Notes under the pieces: generated by a model
What the model was told of the DNA's origin: nothing
Databases searched by the model: none
Seen by the model: only the letters and a program-made list of their open reading frames with translations
Made by a program: the position numbers and the translations under genes
DNA from: Lagopus muta
Lineage: Eukaryota > Chordata > Aves > Galliformes > Phasianidae
Direction: 5' to 3'
Assembly (NCBI RefSeq): GCF_023343835.1
Contig: NC_064433.1
Span: forward strand, 26,226,214 to 26,290,213
DNA length: 64,000 nucleotides
Shown: piece by piece, positions 1-13,919 of the stretch
How positions within the stretch are numbered: position 1 is the stretch's first letter
Layout: every line of letters starts with the position of its first letter

Positions 1-3000
1 AGCTATGTGAATCAAGTAGGGAGCATGTTTTGTTGTCACTTCTTTATTTTCAGCTCTCAGTTTTCCTTTAAGCATGTTGAGTAAAGTGTTCTGTTTTGGT
101 TTGGTTTTTTGTTTGCTTTTTCCAAAAATGAAGATTTAGCTATTTTAGTGTGGAATTATGTGTAGTGTTTCTGAATTAGTCTATAATTAAATTTTATCAG
201 GACAATTGTGCACATTGCTTCTGCAATATGGAAACAACTTGTTTTGTTAAAATCCTGGGTTTAGTAGACAAATCTGTTATTCTTGAATGTCCTCCTCCTG
301 ATAAACTTGATGTTGTTAGTTAAGCATTTAGGCTTCTTATCTGATTGATGCCTAAGAGTTCCACAGAAGAAAAGGACCAAAAACAAAGTAACAGATCTTG
401 ATGCAAAACTCTATTCATGCTCTGTCAAACAGGGCATTATATGGTTGAAAAAATCTACTGAGTAGCAGATCTAGAACCCATTTCTTTCTTTTAGTAGCAA
501 TGTGGAAGTGACACAGCTGAGAATGTCAACCACAAAGCCCTCAGGCTTATGAGGATGTTCTCGCTGTCATCTTAGTTGAAGGAGCACATGAAAGCAAATA
601 AATAACAGCAGGGAAAAAAAGCTAGCAGAATAAGCAGCGGAGGAAGGTGAACTCTGTAGTTCACAGAATTTTGTTCTGATCTTGTGCTGTGGGCACTGCC
701 ACTCTTGCTAGAAATCTCGTCTTTTATCTTTCAAAGCTGGAGAGAAAAAGTGAAATGTGATGCAAAGTTATGTATGTTGTTCCTCCCCTTTCTCCGTTAG
801 CGTCTCTGCTCAGTAGAGCACAAAACAATGGCTAGAATTGCGAAATAGATTTTACATAAGCAATTGAATGGGCAGTTCATGTTCTACAAATTCTAAGATT
901 TCTATATTCCCTATACCATATGTGGCTGTTTTGACTTCGGTCTGCTCAGAAGCTGGAGAGAGAAGCCCAGTTTATTTCAGTCTCATAATCGTGTCTGTCT
1001 CTGTCTCACGGTTAATGCAGGAAGGTGTAATGAAAGTGTCCAAAATACTGTGGTTGAAACTGGGACGCAACCCAGCAAGCCACATTAATCTTGGTTTCTG
1101 CTCTCAAGCTACTGGAATGATACTGGTCACAAAGTTACTCTGCTGAATTGCAAGCCTTGCCATTCAGCAAGCTCTTCTAGTACCCCCTTTTGTGTCTTCC
1201 AGAGGCCACAGTGGGACAGCCCTAGAATGAGCTTCAAATAGTAGTATCACCTTCAAAGTCCAGTACGTGATTTTTTAAGAGTGGATGCAAGCACACATCA
1301 TGTGTGATCTTCTGCATTTCGGGCTTGGCTAAACCATTATTACCCTTAAAAACAACAAAACACCCAACAACTCAGTATGCTTTGTATTCCCCCAAATTTG
1401 AGAAGTCTGCCAATTATCCAGTAGAATATTAAATAATGCTTTCAATAGTAGAAATTTTATCACAAGCAGGTTTTCTCACGGCTCCTTTATCATCAATTTG
1501 GAAAAGATCCCTGGCAACAGTTTCACAGGGTTGTGCAACACTTTCACTGTAGGAGTACAACATTTTTGTGGAATAATTAGTATCAGGCTATAGAGAAATG
1601 AGGAACCCTGTCCTTTGGCTGAAGCTGTATGTACTTCATTGAAAGGTGTTTGCACAGCATAATGGCATTGTTTCCTGGGTTCTCACAGAAACTTTACTGT
1701 TAAAGACTTGCATTTGTCAATTACTTGAGTGTAAAATTTGATATCCCTGTTTTTCTTCTGCTTTAATAAACTTTCACATATGATTTGTTATCAGTCTGAT
1801 GAAGTAATTTTTATGTGAAGAGGAAAACATGACAGAAATGACTGAAAGTACTGAAATTGCTTATATTAAATATTTGACTTTGAAAACTCAGGTAAAAGAT
1901 CTTTTCCATTTTGTAAAATGTGTGTACTTCTCTTTGTCCTATTATTGGTATACATGAAATCCAATTTCAGTATTCTAGTGTATCTAATTTCAGTATTAGT
2001 CATTTGAGAGCACTGCAGAGTGCTCTTACTTTGTATCTGAAACCTTGCAGTTGTGCAGGAGCCTGTTTCTCTGGTACAAGGGAAACTTGAAACATTTATT
2101 TTTCTTCTGGACTTTGAATTTTCAACATTATTACACAGTTGCCTTTGTATCAGAAAAGCCATTTATGGGAGTTTTCTAGCCAGAGACCCAAGTATATAAA
2201 GGACCGTTTTCTGAAGAAAAATGTTCTAATGCTGTATAGTTATTTGAATGATACATTTTTTTAGACATCAAAAGAGGTTGTTTTATCCCAGCATCTTATG
2301 AAAATAGGCTGCTAGTTCTTTTAGGACTTCAGTAGTGCACAAAGCAGTTTTGTGACTGTATTAGTGGCTGTATTCGGAGCAGAAAGCAAAAACAGCCTGA
2401 CTACGCCTACCTCTTAACAAGCAACCTACCCTCTCTTTAATGCAAGGAAGTTGTAAATGAGGAACAAGACTGCTGTGATTTCCATTTGCCTTTACAATAG
2501 TGTAGCTCAAAACAAGCTGTCCCACAGCATTTAACAGCCAACCTACAGTCCCTTTGTGAACGGACAGATGTTTGTTGCTCATTCCTTCCGCACCTCCAAG
2601 TGCTGCGCAACAGCCAGGCATTGCTGCTCTGGTGCATAGACCTGTAGCTGAGAACAGAATGCAAACAGTGCACCCAGTTCCTAATGTCCTTGCCTCTCTG
2701 GGTGTACTAAAACTGATAAAGTGCTGCTGTGAACCCTTTCTCCCACACAGGTAAATCCTGCTGCTGGCGGTGATGCTGCTTTAGTACTATACTTACACTC
2801 AGCAATTTTATGTCGTTTTCCATCTGTAAGTGTTGTATGCTTACAGATATCAATGCTTGCATACCCCTCATATCCTTCTATGAATGAGAAAAGTAGTAGT
2901 CAATGACTTCACTGTGGTGTCATTGGAAACGTGGCATCTCCAGGATGCTCATTGGGATTTCTGGAGCGTACTGTGCGTCCAGTTTGCAATCAGTGTGCCC

Positions 3001-5859
3001 CTGCAATTGGTGCTGCCCCTGGACTAGCCCAGAGACATTGCGTGCTGACTAGGCACAGTCTGAATTCCAGGTTCTTCTCTGCAAAAAAGCTGTTTACAAG
3101 AGCTTTGTGAAAATGGAGTAGCGGAGCTGAATTCACCATTTTTAATAAGATAACGCATGACTAAGTGGAAGAACTGTAATAGGTCTGTTGCCATGGTAAA
3201 TGCTCTAATTATTACACTACAAAAGTAACCTTTCCATTCATTTTTACATCTGCTGAACGGTTTGGCAGATCTAAGCTGATGTAATGTCAGGAGATTCTTA
3301 AGAGTGGTGGAGAGGAGGGCTTGGATCTGCTTGTCCTCCCATTTTTTACACTAAACAAATTACTAAGAAGTGATGTGAAGTCAACTGGGGGGGGGGCTTA
3401 TTCACCAGATTAGAAAAATAAGACCAGTATCTAGAATTAAAAGCAGCAAAACACCTATGGTGAGCTTTGATGATATTAAAGATGCACAGTACCCAAAACA
3501 CTTTATTCCCAGATCTTTTAGCTTCTGTGAAACAAGGTTTTAATGTGTTAGATAATGACTGAAAAATAAACCATACCACTAAGAGTTAATTTATAAGAGA
3601 ATGTAACCAGCTTTAAAATTACAAAGATTTTCAGTTCATGTGAATAGGCAAGAGTACTTAAATATTACATTTTCAATATTCAGAAAGAAAGCTTTTCAGC
3701 AAGCAAGCTGGAATGTACATACTAAGGTTTGGTATGGAGACTATTGTAAAAGCACACCTATTTTGAGCTGAAAACAAAAAAAGAACAATGAAATTAAATA
3801 GATACTCAAAATATTTCCAGATATTGACTGGTCTCCCCAGCTGCCCCATATTTGCAAATATGTGGGAGGCTCCATCAAATCTAGGAGGAGGCACAACAGG
3901 CAGCTAGCACAGCATTTTGTTTCTGGATCATTCATCTTAGCAGAACCAAGATATTGATGAGAAAATCAAAATGAAGCAGCCCATTGGAGTGCTAAGTAGA
4001 GAGAACAAGCTCTTGATGATTTCAAAGGCCTGAAAGTAGGGTGGCCCCTAGCAGACCCCTGATCTGCAACCATTACAACTGGGAGAAAACATCTTGTGCC
4101 CACATCCTAGGGTTGGAGTTTATCTTCTACCTGAGTTTTACTGTGTTGGCTGTGTTCCTTCTCAATAGTCTTTGTGTTGGAAATTTCATCTGGAATCCAC
4201 GTTTCCAGCAGCTTTCCCAGCTGCCTTCAGTCAAGGCTCTAAAATGCTTGTGCACATCTTCATACTGTTACTTTGCAAATAAAAGAGCTTGAAAATTACC
4301 TTTTCTCTCCAAATGGGTCAAATACTGCAGAGCAACATAGTTCTCCAAAATTCATTAGAGAAGGATCTGTCTTTGTCTTTTGTTCTGTTAATACAGTTCT
4401 TCACACACATTGCTGTAATACAAAGATTAAATGACACAACAGCATTTCTCTTCCAAACCCCCTCACAGAAAAGCAGCAGTCCTAAAACATGACCAATTTT
4501 AATCCCGGCACAATTAAAGCAAAGAAAATTGTCATTTTTATCAACATATGTTCACCTATTTCATGAGGTACCTATGAAATCAGGATGTCTTTAATTAATT
4601 CTGTTCAAGGACGTTTTCTGCCAACCCTTTTCAGAACTTAGCAGGCTATGGAAATTACGTGCTAAATACCTGCACTTATTTCTCAGACTTTAACCTAATA
4701 TGATCTAGCTGTGATCATTCAGAAGTCATATGTGGCAGTTTTAAAATGTATCTGAATCTACTTAAATGATCTGGAGTATTAGCAGAAATCATCCTGACTC
4801 ATTTTTCCTCAAACATGTATTTATTTCAGCGTCTTCACGAATGGCAAAGAACAATTATGCCTTGTTAAAGTTTGAGCTTTTAAGAAAAGCCATTTGTGGT
4901 CAACTTCCAAAAGTCTACCTGAGATTTGGAGAGAGTTTATAGCCAACAGTGTTTATACATCTATCAAAAAATAGAAGTCCTTTTTCAATAAAAAGTAGTA
5001 TCTCAATGGGCCTTACACAAATCACTTTTCATCTCTTCATAAAAATTAAAGATGTTGATCATATATCCAGTGCAGTTGCCAATAGGAAACCAGTACTCGG
5101 CAATAAATGTCACAGCCATGTTTTTCATTCTGTTGTATTTGCAGAGAGAAAACATAAATCCCACAAACCATTGTACATTAAGAATAGGCAGAAAGTGCTT
5201 TCTCAAGAACAAGTCAGTGTTATCTAGTAATAATTATGGCCCTGGTGAAAAACTCAGTGAAGTCAGCTCAAAAATTTTTATTGTCTTAAAATTAAATCAA
5301 GCTCTCTTAAAGGGGTGTTCAAACTGTGTCTTTTGAGCCCCATACAACTTTGTCACGGCCATCCCTCATGCCAAGGTTTTGGCAGCAGGCTGTGCTGATG
5401 TAAGGGATGCTGTGTAACTTCACAGATGCTGGGTAACCTTAAATCCTGCCTGGGATGTGACACAGCCGGGTGTCCCTGGGTTCCAACTGCACACCCAGGC
5501 CATTGCTACCTCTTCTCTCTGAGGAGTCCTCTCTCCTGCTATGACAAAAATTGGATAGTTGATCAGGTCTTTGTTTAGATGCTCTCAGTTACAACTGTCT
5601 GGCTTATGAGTCTTTAACCTTCTTCCATGCCAGATTTCAGGTTTCAAAATTCATTATTCAATATGGATATTACTCTTTATTTTTAAAGAGCTTGTTTATC
5701 TTTTCAAATACAGGCTGTATGCGGAGTCTGCGCTTGGAACTGAGAGAAGTAGGAAAGCAAAGATCACTGCTAGAACTCAAAGGTGACTGACAGCATATCT
5801 CTAAATTGCCCATCCTCAAAAGGGGACCAAAAAAAAATCTTGTCTGGGAAGAGATCAAG
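1..5859. other. Intergenic DNA, no gene recognised
   Basis: AT-rich sequence with only short random open frames, none with a recognisable domain or a CpG-rich start. A 10-base G run lies at 3,387. The stretch at about 2,361-2,750 is slightly richer in GC and has three overlapping short frames on both strands, but nothing supports coding. Small imperfect repeats of GATGCTG...GTAAC occur at about 5,405-5,440. Confidence 0.7.
3387..3396 (+). repeat. Poly(G) tract of 10 G
   Basis: A short mononucleotide run in otherwise ordinary AT-rich DNA. Confidence 0.95.
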
Positions 5860-5928
5860 CCAGGAAATGGGCTAGGTGACCTGCAGAGTTCCTTTCCAAC
5901 CTAATTTACTGTGTGATTCTATGAAATC
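5860..5928 (+). mobile_element. CR1 LINE fragment, 3' end only
   Basis: The last 60-70 bp of a CR1 element are recognisable: a GTGACCTGCAGAGTTCCTTT block, then CCAACCTAA, then the tail GTGATTCTATGAA. The fragment is severely 5'-truncated, as is usual for CR1. Confidence 0.8.
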
Positions 5929-8900
5929 TTAGTTGTAAATGGGATGCATAAACAGCAGCTCAATTCACTCGTATCTTTATGGCAAACAAGGATATATTTG
6001 TGGTGAATAAATCTAATCACAGTGTGAGCCCATAGGGAACCTGACCACAAAAGCTGTGAAGCTGTTCAGTCATCATGTAAGACCACAGGGAAACCAGATG
6101 TACCAGGATTCTCCCACTGCGTCTAGTGAAACTCAATCCCCAAGGCATTAAAAGGTTATGGAAAAAAGGGAGCAAATATAGCATATGTACAATAATCCTC
6201 TTTTCGGAGCAGAATTTTAGAGATGGGCTTATGGGGCTAGTGCTGTACTCCAAATGGAATCCAGTGCTTCAGTTCAAAGCCTCAAATGTGAATTACCTCA
6301 ATTCCTCACAAATTCAGCATTTCAAAAATATTAAGATTTGACAGCCTGAAAAAAAGACCGTGTTGCACATGGTGTTCACATTGCATCACTGGGGGGATTG
6401 GACAAGGTCAGAGATAAAATGCAGGTTTGGATGCAGCAGCTAAGTCAGTAAGATCGAGGGCTTCCTATCTTTTGACCCATAGAACACCTTGCAACAGATG
6501 GTGCCCAGGGGGAACTACAGCCACCTTAGGCTCCAGCCCCATCTGATTCGTTATGAAAACATTAGCTAAATTATTTATTTGATTAAGTGAACACCAAATT
6601 TTCATGTGGTTAAGAAAAAGCTTGAAGTTGCTGAAATCAGTACAGTCATCCTGATTTAAATTCATTTTGAACAGCAATCACAAGAGGCTTCATTCTGACC
6701 TTGCACCAGCCCTTACACTTCTGTGTAATGCAGTAGAATTATTCTTGATTTCCATTTATGTGAAAATCTAAATTGGTTCTTAAAATAGATGCTGTCTTTT
6801 TTTTTCTCTCTCAGTCCGCTACCAGTAAATTATTTGACCTACATCTTAATAAATATTGGAAAAAAATTTTCTCCCCACTCCTATTCTACAAATACATTTC
6901 AGAACTCATATATTCAATTTATACTCCATTGGTTTTCCCCCAAGATTTATCACTCAAGGAGAAGGGAAACCCACAGGACAGCCCACTCTCAAGGAGGCCA
7001 GACTAATATAAAATGCCTGTTCACTCACTTTTAATGCATGTGTGCTGCACGTGCCTGATGTACATCTGCTTACGTTTCTGCCTTGTTTCTCCTCTACCAT
7101 TTCAGTAGTAAGACAAATCAATTTTGTCTCTATGTCAAACAGTTCTCCATGAGCTGCCTCCACCTCGCCTGCATAAGGTTCTCTGTACTGAATGAGAAGT
7201 GCTTTGGAAATCTTCTTTTTCTATGCAGAAGTAGTAAGCAAATCCCAGTAAAAAAAGATTATATGTTAAATTTCAGAAGGACCAACAAGTAAATTATTAC
7301 AGCTGTAAGTTAGAGATGTAAAGCACTCAAAATCTGAACATTCATGAGTTTTGCCAGAAGTTTCTTTGCTTAACTCCCAATAGACTTCATGGGAAATAAC
7401 CATGAAAATCCCTTCTGCTTCCCAAAGAGTACTTACTGACCTTCCACTGCTGAATGAACAGCATGTGATCACTTTATGCATGCCACCAAAATAAAGTGAG
7501 TGTATTCAAAGTGAATTCCCAATTATCTGAAACTGGCCGTACTTATTAGATGTCAGTTTGCTGCCTTAATATATTACAGTGACATCTATCTTAATGCAGG
7601 ACAACAAAAATTGATGGATTCACTGCAAAATGCATGTTTGCAAAGCAAATGTCATAAAAGCAAGGTGAAAGGCACAGACAAATAGACCTTAAATACACTC
7701 TCATTCCTGTAGTAGCAGCTGAGATATTTGTTCAGAAAGATTTCCACATCCTCTCACAGGACTGAGCTTTCATCTTTTCTTTATCTGCTGTGGAAAAAAC
7801 ACCACACCTTCTTCTTGTCCTATGTTTGCAGCAGCTACATTCATTTTGTCACGAAGAAATGAAAACTAAGGAAGTAGACTTCATGAGTGAAGGACTGCTT
7901 TTTTTCCTTGTTGAGCGATTTGATCCCTACTACCAGCTTATAGTAACTATGCCAGGTCTCATTACCAGGATGGAGAAATGTGCAGGTTATACCGAACTAG
8001 GACATTTGCAATGTGTTTTATAAGTACTTATGTTTCTCTAAACTTACCACAGAAATAAAAGCATGTAAACTACACTGGTTCAAAAATCTCCTTCAAGGAT
8101 CTTCTCACTGAACAGAACAGAACAGAACAAATCTTTCACCATCACCCTGGTGCAATCACTTCAGAAATTCTTTCTTAAAACTGCTAGATCATGCAGTTTT
8201 ATTCACATTGCAGCATATCTAAGCTTTAAGACATGATCCTGATTCAAGGTCTACTAGACCTGTATCTCTTTGTTCCTTTTAGCACTTAGAAACCCAGTGT
8301 TTAAATCTCAGCATATTCTTAGTACTAGTCATTATTCATCTTTTTTATATTGTTCAATTTCAGAAATCTCTAGGCATGATTTAAGACACATTTTTACAAT
8401 AAAAAAAGGCATTTAGTATTGTTTTGAAATGTGCCTTACTCTATCTATTCATTAGGAGCCATATTTGAATATCTGTGTCCCCAGTTTAGCAGATTTTAAA
8501 GTAAAGGTTAGTGGGCTTAAGGGTCAAAAAAACACTTCAACTTAAAATTGTTTTGATATAAGCAGGTCCAGAATCGTACTCTGAGGCTGCAAAGTGAAGC
8601 AAAAGTCTGACAGTTTCAAACTAAGGCTGTTAACTATAGCTCTCTTCTCCTCCTCCCTGTATCTACTCAAAGCTATCCCAACTCCATTATATAATTCACC
8701 CAAATTGGTCAAAAGTACATTTAAATCTAGCCTTGTGTTTCCACAAATTCTATCCACTCAATTGCCTCTGGCTGCTTGTGATAGCAGAAAAACACTTCTT
8801 ACATTTCTACAACACACTTCTTCTTCTCATTTCTGTCTCATTCCAGACTGGCCATTAGGCTACCTTCCTCCTTTTTTAACTTTTCTTTCTCTGCCAGCAT

Positions 8901-10436
8901 CATTAGGTTTCCTGAGGATGTGGTCCACATTTAATAACTAATCCACTTTGGCAAATAAATCATTCTGAGCAATTGCTAACTCTTTTGGTCTGAGAATTTT
9001 CCATTTGACTTTAGGTTGTCAGCATTTCATGATGTTCTATGGTTGGCCCTTTGAAAATTCAATACACCAAAAAGCTTGGGAAAAAAAAACTGTTCTCTTT
9101 TCAGTACAGAGCGTGCAGGTTGAAACAGAGATATCTGGAGAACCCATAATATCAAAGGGAATTTATAAGTTCTACATAAATTCTTCAAATTGCCACAGTT
9201 TTGTTATGCATGTATATTTATGAGGAGATATTATACATAATAGAGATATACAGTATATCAACTAAATGTTCTGTTAGTTTTTGAAGCATAACATTAATAC
9301 CAAAGGCAGCACAGAACTACCCAACAGGTATCTTCCTTGGCTGCATCCTGTACTGCAAGGAGCTGGTATGTTCACTCATCAAAGGAAATGAGTGCTTTTA
9401 TGTTCAGGCACACATCCCAGATTAGGAAAAGCAGATCACTAGTATTTGGATCTCTTATTTCCACATTTTATGTTAATAATACAGAGTGAATAAGTTCACT
9501 GAACTTTAAAAAAACAAACAAAAAAAACAATATGCAACAAAATCTCTGCAATCCAGTTGTGAGATGGAGGATGATCTATGTGTCTTCCTCTCGGAAAAAG
9601 TCCTTAGAAGAGTCCCACTTGCCTGTTCAAGGAAGGAGCAGCAGCAGTAGCAGCACTGAGGCCACAGCACATATAAATACTGCAGGAAGCCCACCTTCTG
9701 CATCACCACTTAGCACCAGGAGCTGCAATCCTGGAACACGATTTCATACCAATTCTGGATTCTCTGAATGTAAAAATAGAAGGGCAATGGCACTGCAAAA
9801 CAAAACAAAACAGAAAAAGAAGTGAAAAGAGAAATTGATTATTGTGTCCACTGCCTAGGACACTTGCCTCTAACTGTAAGATTTAGGTCTTGGCTGCTGC
9901 TCCATGGCCTGACCTGATGTAGTCAAGCAGAAAACAGAATGAAAACATCACTAAACAATTCAGATAGCAGGGATCAGATACCATGTGTTTCTCCTGCCAG
10001 CTGAGTGTCTTATTTAGTGCAGCACGATATCCTGTTGCTGCTCTGTTTTTTACTCTTTTCTTTAAATACCATTAGATATTCAAACATTGCCTAATTATAT
10101 GCAAATACTAGTCCAATTAAGGACCAGATCTTGCCACTGCTAACATTAGGTTAATTAGTTCTGTAGGTGACATTTCAATAAAACATTCATTCTTTCATAC
10201 CGCCATGAAATTCAGTAATAACTTTGGATTTAAAATTCCATTACAGAACTGCAATCATGCAGTTCTTCCTACTGTACCATCACAGTGCTGCTCTGATAGT
10301 ATCTGCAGAAATCAACTCGTACCTCTTACAGATGACCTACCTTTATTGAGATAGGCTGCTTCCTGCATCTGCACCACAAGTGTCTTAACACTTCCAGTGT
10401 TCCCTTCTTCCAGCACATGAAGGGGCCTACAGGAAA
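5929..10436. other. Intergenic DNA, no gene recognised
   Basis: AT-rich and without a CpG-rich segment. The longest frame (8,594-8,941, 115 codons) lacks any family resemblance. A-rich runs with AAAC units lie near 9,508-9,530 and 9,798-9,820. Confidence 0.7.
8111..8129 (+). repeat. (AACAG)n short pentanucleotide array
   Basis: Just under four units of AACAG, in AT-rich non-coding DNA. Confidence 0.9.
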
Positions 10437-10738
10437 GATGTGGAAAGAGTGTAGTGATAGGAAAAGGGATAATGGCTTGTAATGGTTTAAACTGAAAGAA
10501 GGAATATTTAGATCAGATATTAGGAAGAAATTCTTTTCTCAGAGGGTGGTGAGGCACAGGAACAGGTTGTCCAGAGATGATGTGAGTGCCCCATTCCGGG
10601 AAGTATTCAAAGCCAGGGTACAGTGAGACATGTGCAGCCTAATCTAGTGGAAGGTGACCTGCCCATAGCAGTGGGGTTGGAACAAGATGATGTTTAAGGT
10701 TCCTTCCAATCCAAACTATTCTATGATTCTGTAACATA
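10437..10738 (+). mobile_element. CR1 LINE fragment, about 300 bp of 3' end
   Basis: The typical 3' CR1 block is present: a GGAAGAAATTCTTTTCTCAG stretch, GAGGGTGGTGAGGCACAGGA, the GTTGTCCAGAGATGATGTG stretch, AAGGTTCCTTCCAATCC, and the tail ATTCTATGATTCTGT ending near 10,733. It is 5'-truncated and moderately diverged. Confidence 0.92.
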
Positions 10739-13700
10739 GAATGGCTTCTCCATATTCTACCTATAAATGAGAAGATTTCATACTTAATAACCAACAAACT
10801 TACAAAAGGAAACCGTGCCACTAGGCTTTAGCTGCCAAATAAGTAGTATTAAACAGGTAGCAGCTGAGGTGACATGCAAGCACCCAGGAGTATTTCTACA
10901 TTCTAGATTGTAAGACCTGAAGATCAGAAGTAGGAGATATATTCATGCTAAATACTCACAAAGCCAGCACTTACTTCCCATGGCAGATGTTACAGACTTG
11001 ACTCTTCACTGTTTGAATCCTAAGCATTCAAAGCAATTATCATTCAGGATAATATATTATTTTTAACCATTGTTTTGGGGTTTTTTTTTGGTTGGTTGTT
11101 TGGTTGTGGGTTTGTTTTGTTTTCTTTGTTTTTCAGAGCTTTGAATCAATTCAAAGTCTGTATACTGTACATGTCAGTATTCAAATAGAAACTGAAACAA
11201 TAAATTAGTAGGAAGTCTAATGCCTAGCTGTGAACCGACCACATCAGCAAAAATAAGTATTTCTAACACTGACATTGTTAATTTTTGTCCCTGAGCATGG
11301 CCTAAAATTTCTCTGAAAGCTGTCAGTGACAGTTATCCTATTTTATCCTATTATTTTTAAATCCCTTTCTCAGTATATTGCTAGAAATAGCAAATGCTAT
11401 TGCCAAATAGTGTCTGTAATCCGACAACATGCTGTCCATTCATGGTTCACCTCTAGCCTAACCTTAAAGATGGCAGAAGATTGGAGATCTGATACTCTTA
11501 ACTCTGCAAAAAGGGATTGAGATACATTGCTGCACACAAATAAGTCCTGCAAATAGTTCTTTGAGCACTAGAAGAAGTGGAGCAGTAACTGTGCAACAGA
11601 AGCAAGCGGGAGTGAGCATAGCTGTGATTCTGTGATTCTGGGAGCTCAGCAGTGTGACTATTAATCAGTTTGATATCAAATTAATGAATATATTCAGTCT
11701 ATCTCAGAACCAGCAAGATCTTTGGTTCTACTAGCATGGTGTACACAGAGGCTACGCATCTGTGCATAAACAAGCCTAGTCACAGAGTTTGGATTAGAAA
11801 GGGCTGTCCCTAGGTTGTTCGGAGAATGCAAGTGGGAAGAAGGTAAACTCCACGGCAACCTGCCAACACCTACATTCACAAAACTTCAGAGACCTCGCAT
11901 GCCTCTGAGATCATGTACCTTACTTCACTAAAACTTCACTGCAGGCTCAGTGAAAAGGAGGAAATGTGCATAAATTTACTTAGTCATTATATAGCTTCAT
12001 GATAGAAAGTATATGAAAAATAATGAACTATAATCACTCCTCTCATTAGGCCCCAACCACTTCCTAATTATCTCCAGTGAGCCAACAGCACAAAAAGAGA
12101 TGGGACAGAATAGCTTTACATAACCGGTATAGCGACATGCATAGCAAACATGAGGCTTTCTGCACTTCGTACTGGGTGCATAAAAATGCTGGACAGAGCT
12201 CAGATGGAAGAAGTCAGCCTTCCCTCACCTCTCAAGCATTTTTAGGTTCCTCTCTCAAGGCAAGCAGTCTCTCTGTAATGTCACCAACCCTATTCATTTT
12301 GCTCCACAGTGTTCCAGTGGCATCTGTAATGGTGATAAAAAAAACGGGCTCTTGAATGCTGATTGGCACTGCTAATGACCATGACACTGCAGAGTGCTGT
12401 GCGTTTCAGCAGTGGCTGGCTTATTTTGAGTCCTGACTTTCCATTTAGCAAAGTAAACCAAGAGCATGACATAGCCTCTGAGTAAGCATTTTACTGAAAC
12501 TCAAGTGTTAAAATAGAACAGACCAAAGGACCATCAAACATAATACCTGGGAAGGGGTGAGATAGGCGAACAACAAAAACCAAACACTTCTTTTGTTTAA
12601 AAAAGAAAATCTACATGCTTTCTGTCAAACACTGGTTTCTACAGCTAGTAGACTGCACTTCTAAATTCACTGTAACTAATTTTTGCACTGAAGTACACAT
12701 ACACAGCTTTCTAAGTTAACAGTCATGTGGTGCTGACTTGAATTGGCTAGAAATCTTACCTGGACTGAGGACACCTCCCTCTTAACCACACATGGTCAGA
12801 AGGGTAGCAGAAAGTAACCTCTGTAACAGCAGGCAGAGAGGAGGCCAGGGGTGATGAGGGTGCTCATAGCACAGTCCTGGGTCAGTGCTCCCACCTCCTT
12901 TCCTGAATTCTGAATCTGAAAGTCTCTGCTGTTTTCACAGCATGTTGCTTTTGTTCTACTGGTAAGGTGCATGCAAAAGTCACACCGCTCACCTAGGGTG
13001 ACTTAGTCATGAGTTCATAACCATGCTTAGCACTGGTCCTTTCCACTGCTTTGGCTGCTGAATTGTACCACTACGATGACTTCATATAACTGTATGTCAT
13101 GCACAGAAAAAATACATGAGCGCAAGGAATGCATTTACAGTAGTTGAAAGATGCACTGCAATATAGCTTACAATAAATTTGTACAATTAATAGGATTAAT
13201 TAAACTTCAGATTAAAATACATTAAATACATGAGTCGTCACTTCTGTGAGACTATCCCTAGTCTGTGCAAGTGCTTCAACAAATCCCATCTATTGTTTGT
13301 AAGAAAGGGTATTTTATTTCTGGCAAGGGAGAAGGAAGAAAGATTTTTCCTCCCATTCCACATCCAATTAACAAAACATCAACGGAATTTCTGGCAAGTG
13401 AGGAGAGCAGACAGATAGTGGACAGATAGCACAACCTTCAGTAAGCTTGGCCCACATTCTCTTAAAGTACTGGTGAGAGGTTCATTCTCCTCCCCAGAAA
13501 TACAAGGAATAACAAGAAGTGTCCTCCCAAGGTCAGCAGCTCAGGACCTCACAGAGGACTACGCTGCTGCTCATACTAACTAAAAACTGTTGATGGAATG
13601 AGAATTTTAATACTGCCCGCTAACAAAACTGCAAGTGCAGTATTACTCACATTAAAAAAAAATGATACATGGGTCCACAAAATAGTGTTTAGTCTCTGTT

Positions 13701-13919
13701 TTGCTATTTTTTTTCATTTGAGCTGAAGAAGTTATTCGAAAATTTAATTTAAAATATGACATTATTTATATATACAATTTATGAAGAACCCAAGATGGCA
13801 AAATCAGACAAATATTCTCAACCATTCAAAAATATTATCTTAACAAATCTATCTGCTTGGAATGACTCCTTAAGCTACTATAAGGTTCCTTTTATTATTT
13901 TTATACCTGTGGAAATGCA
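10739..13919. other. Intergenic DNA, no gene recognised
   Basis: A T/G-rich low-complexity block (TTTTGG, GGTTGGTTG, GTTTTG units) lies at about 11,070-11,135, and a 10-bp perfect duplication (TTATCCTATT) at 11,333-11,352. Nothing else stands out. Confidence 0.7.
11620..11642 (+). repeat. Two-copy GATTCTGT octamer, possible CR1 tail remnant
   Basis: TGTGATTCTGTGATTCTG resembles the tandem octamer at CR1 3' ends, but no CR1 body precedes it. It may be an extremely truncated insertion or chance. Confidence 0.3.

Noticed and set aside
2361-2754. Three overlapping short frames on both strands, considered as a possible old DNA transposon
   Set aside because: No terminal repeats and no transposase motif could be recognised.
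8594-8941. 115-codon + frame
   Set aside because: Its leucine/serine-rich composition comes from pyrimidine-rich DNA; no recognisable domain.
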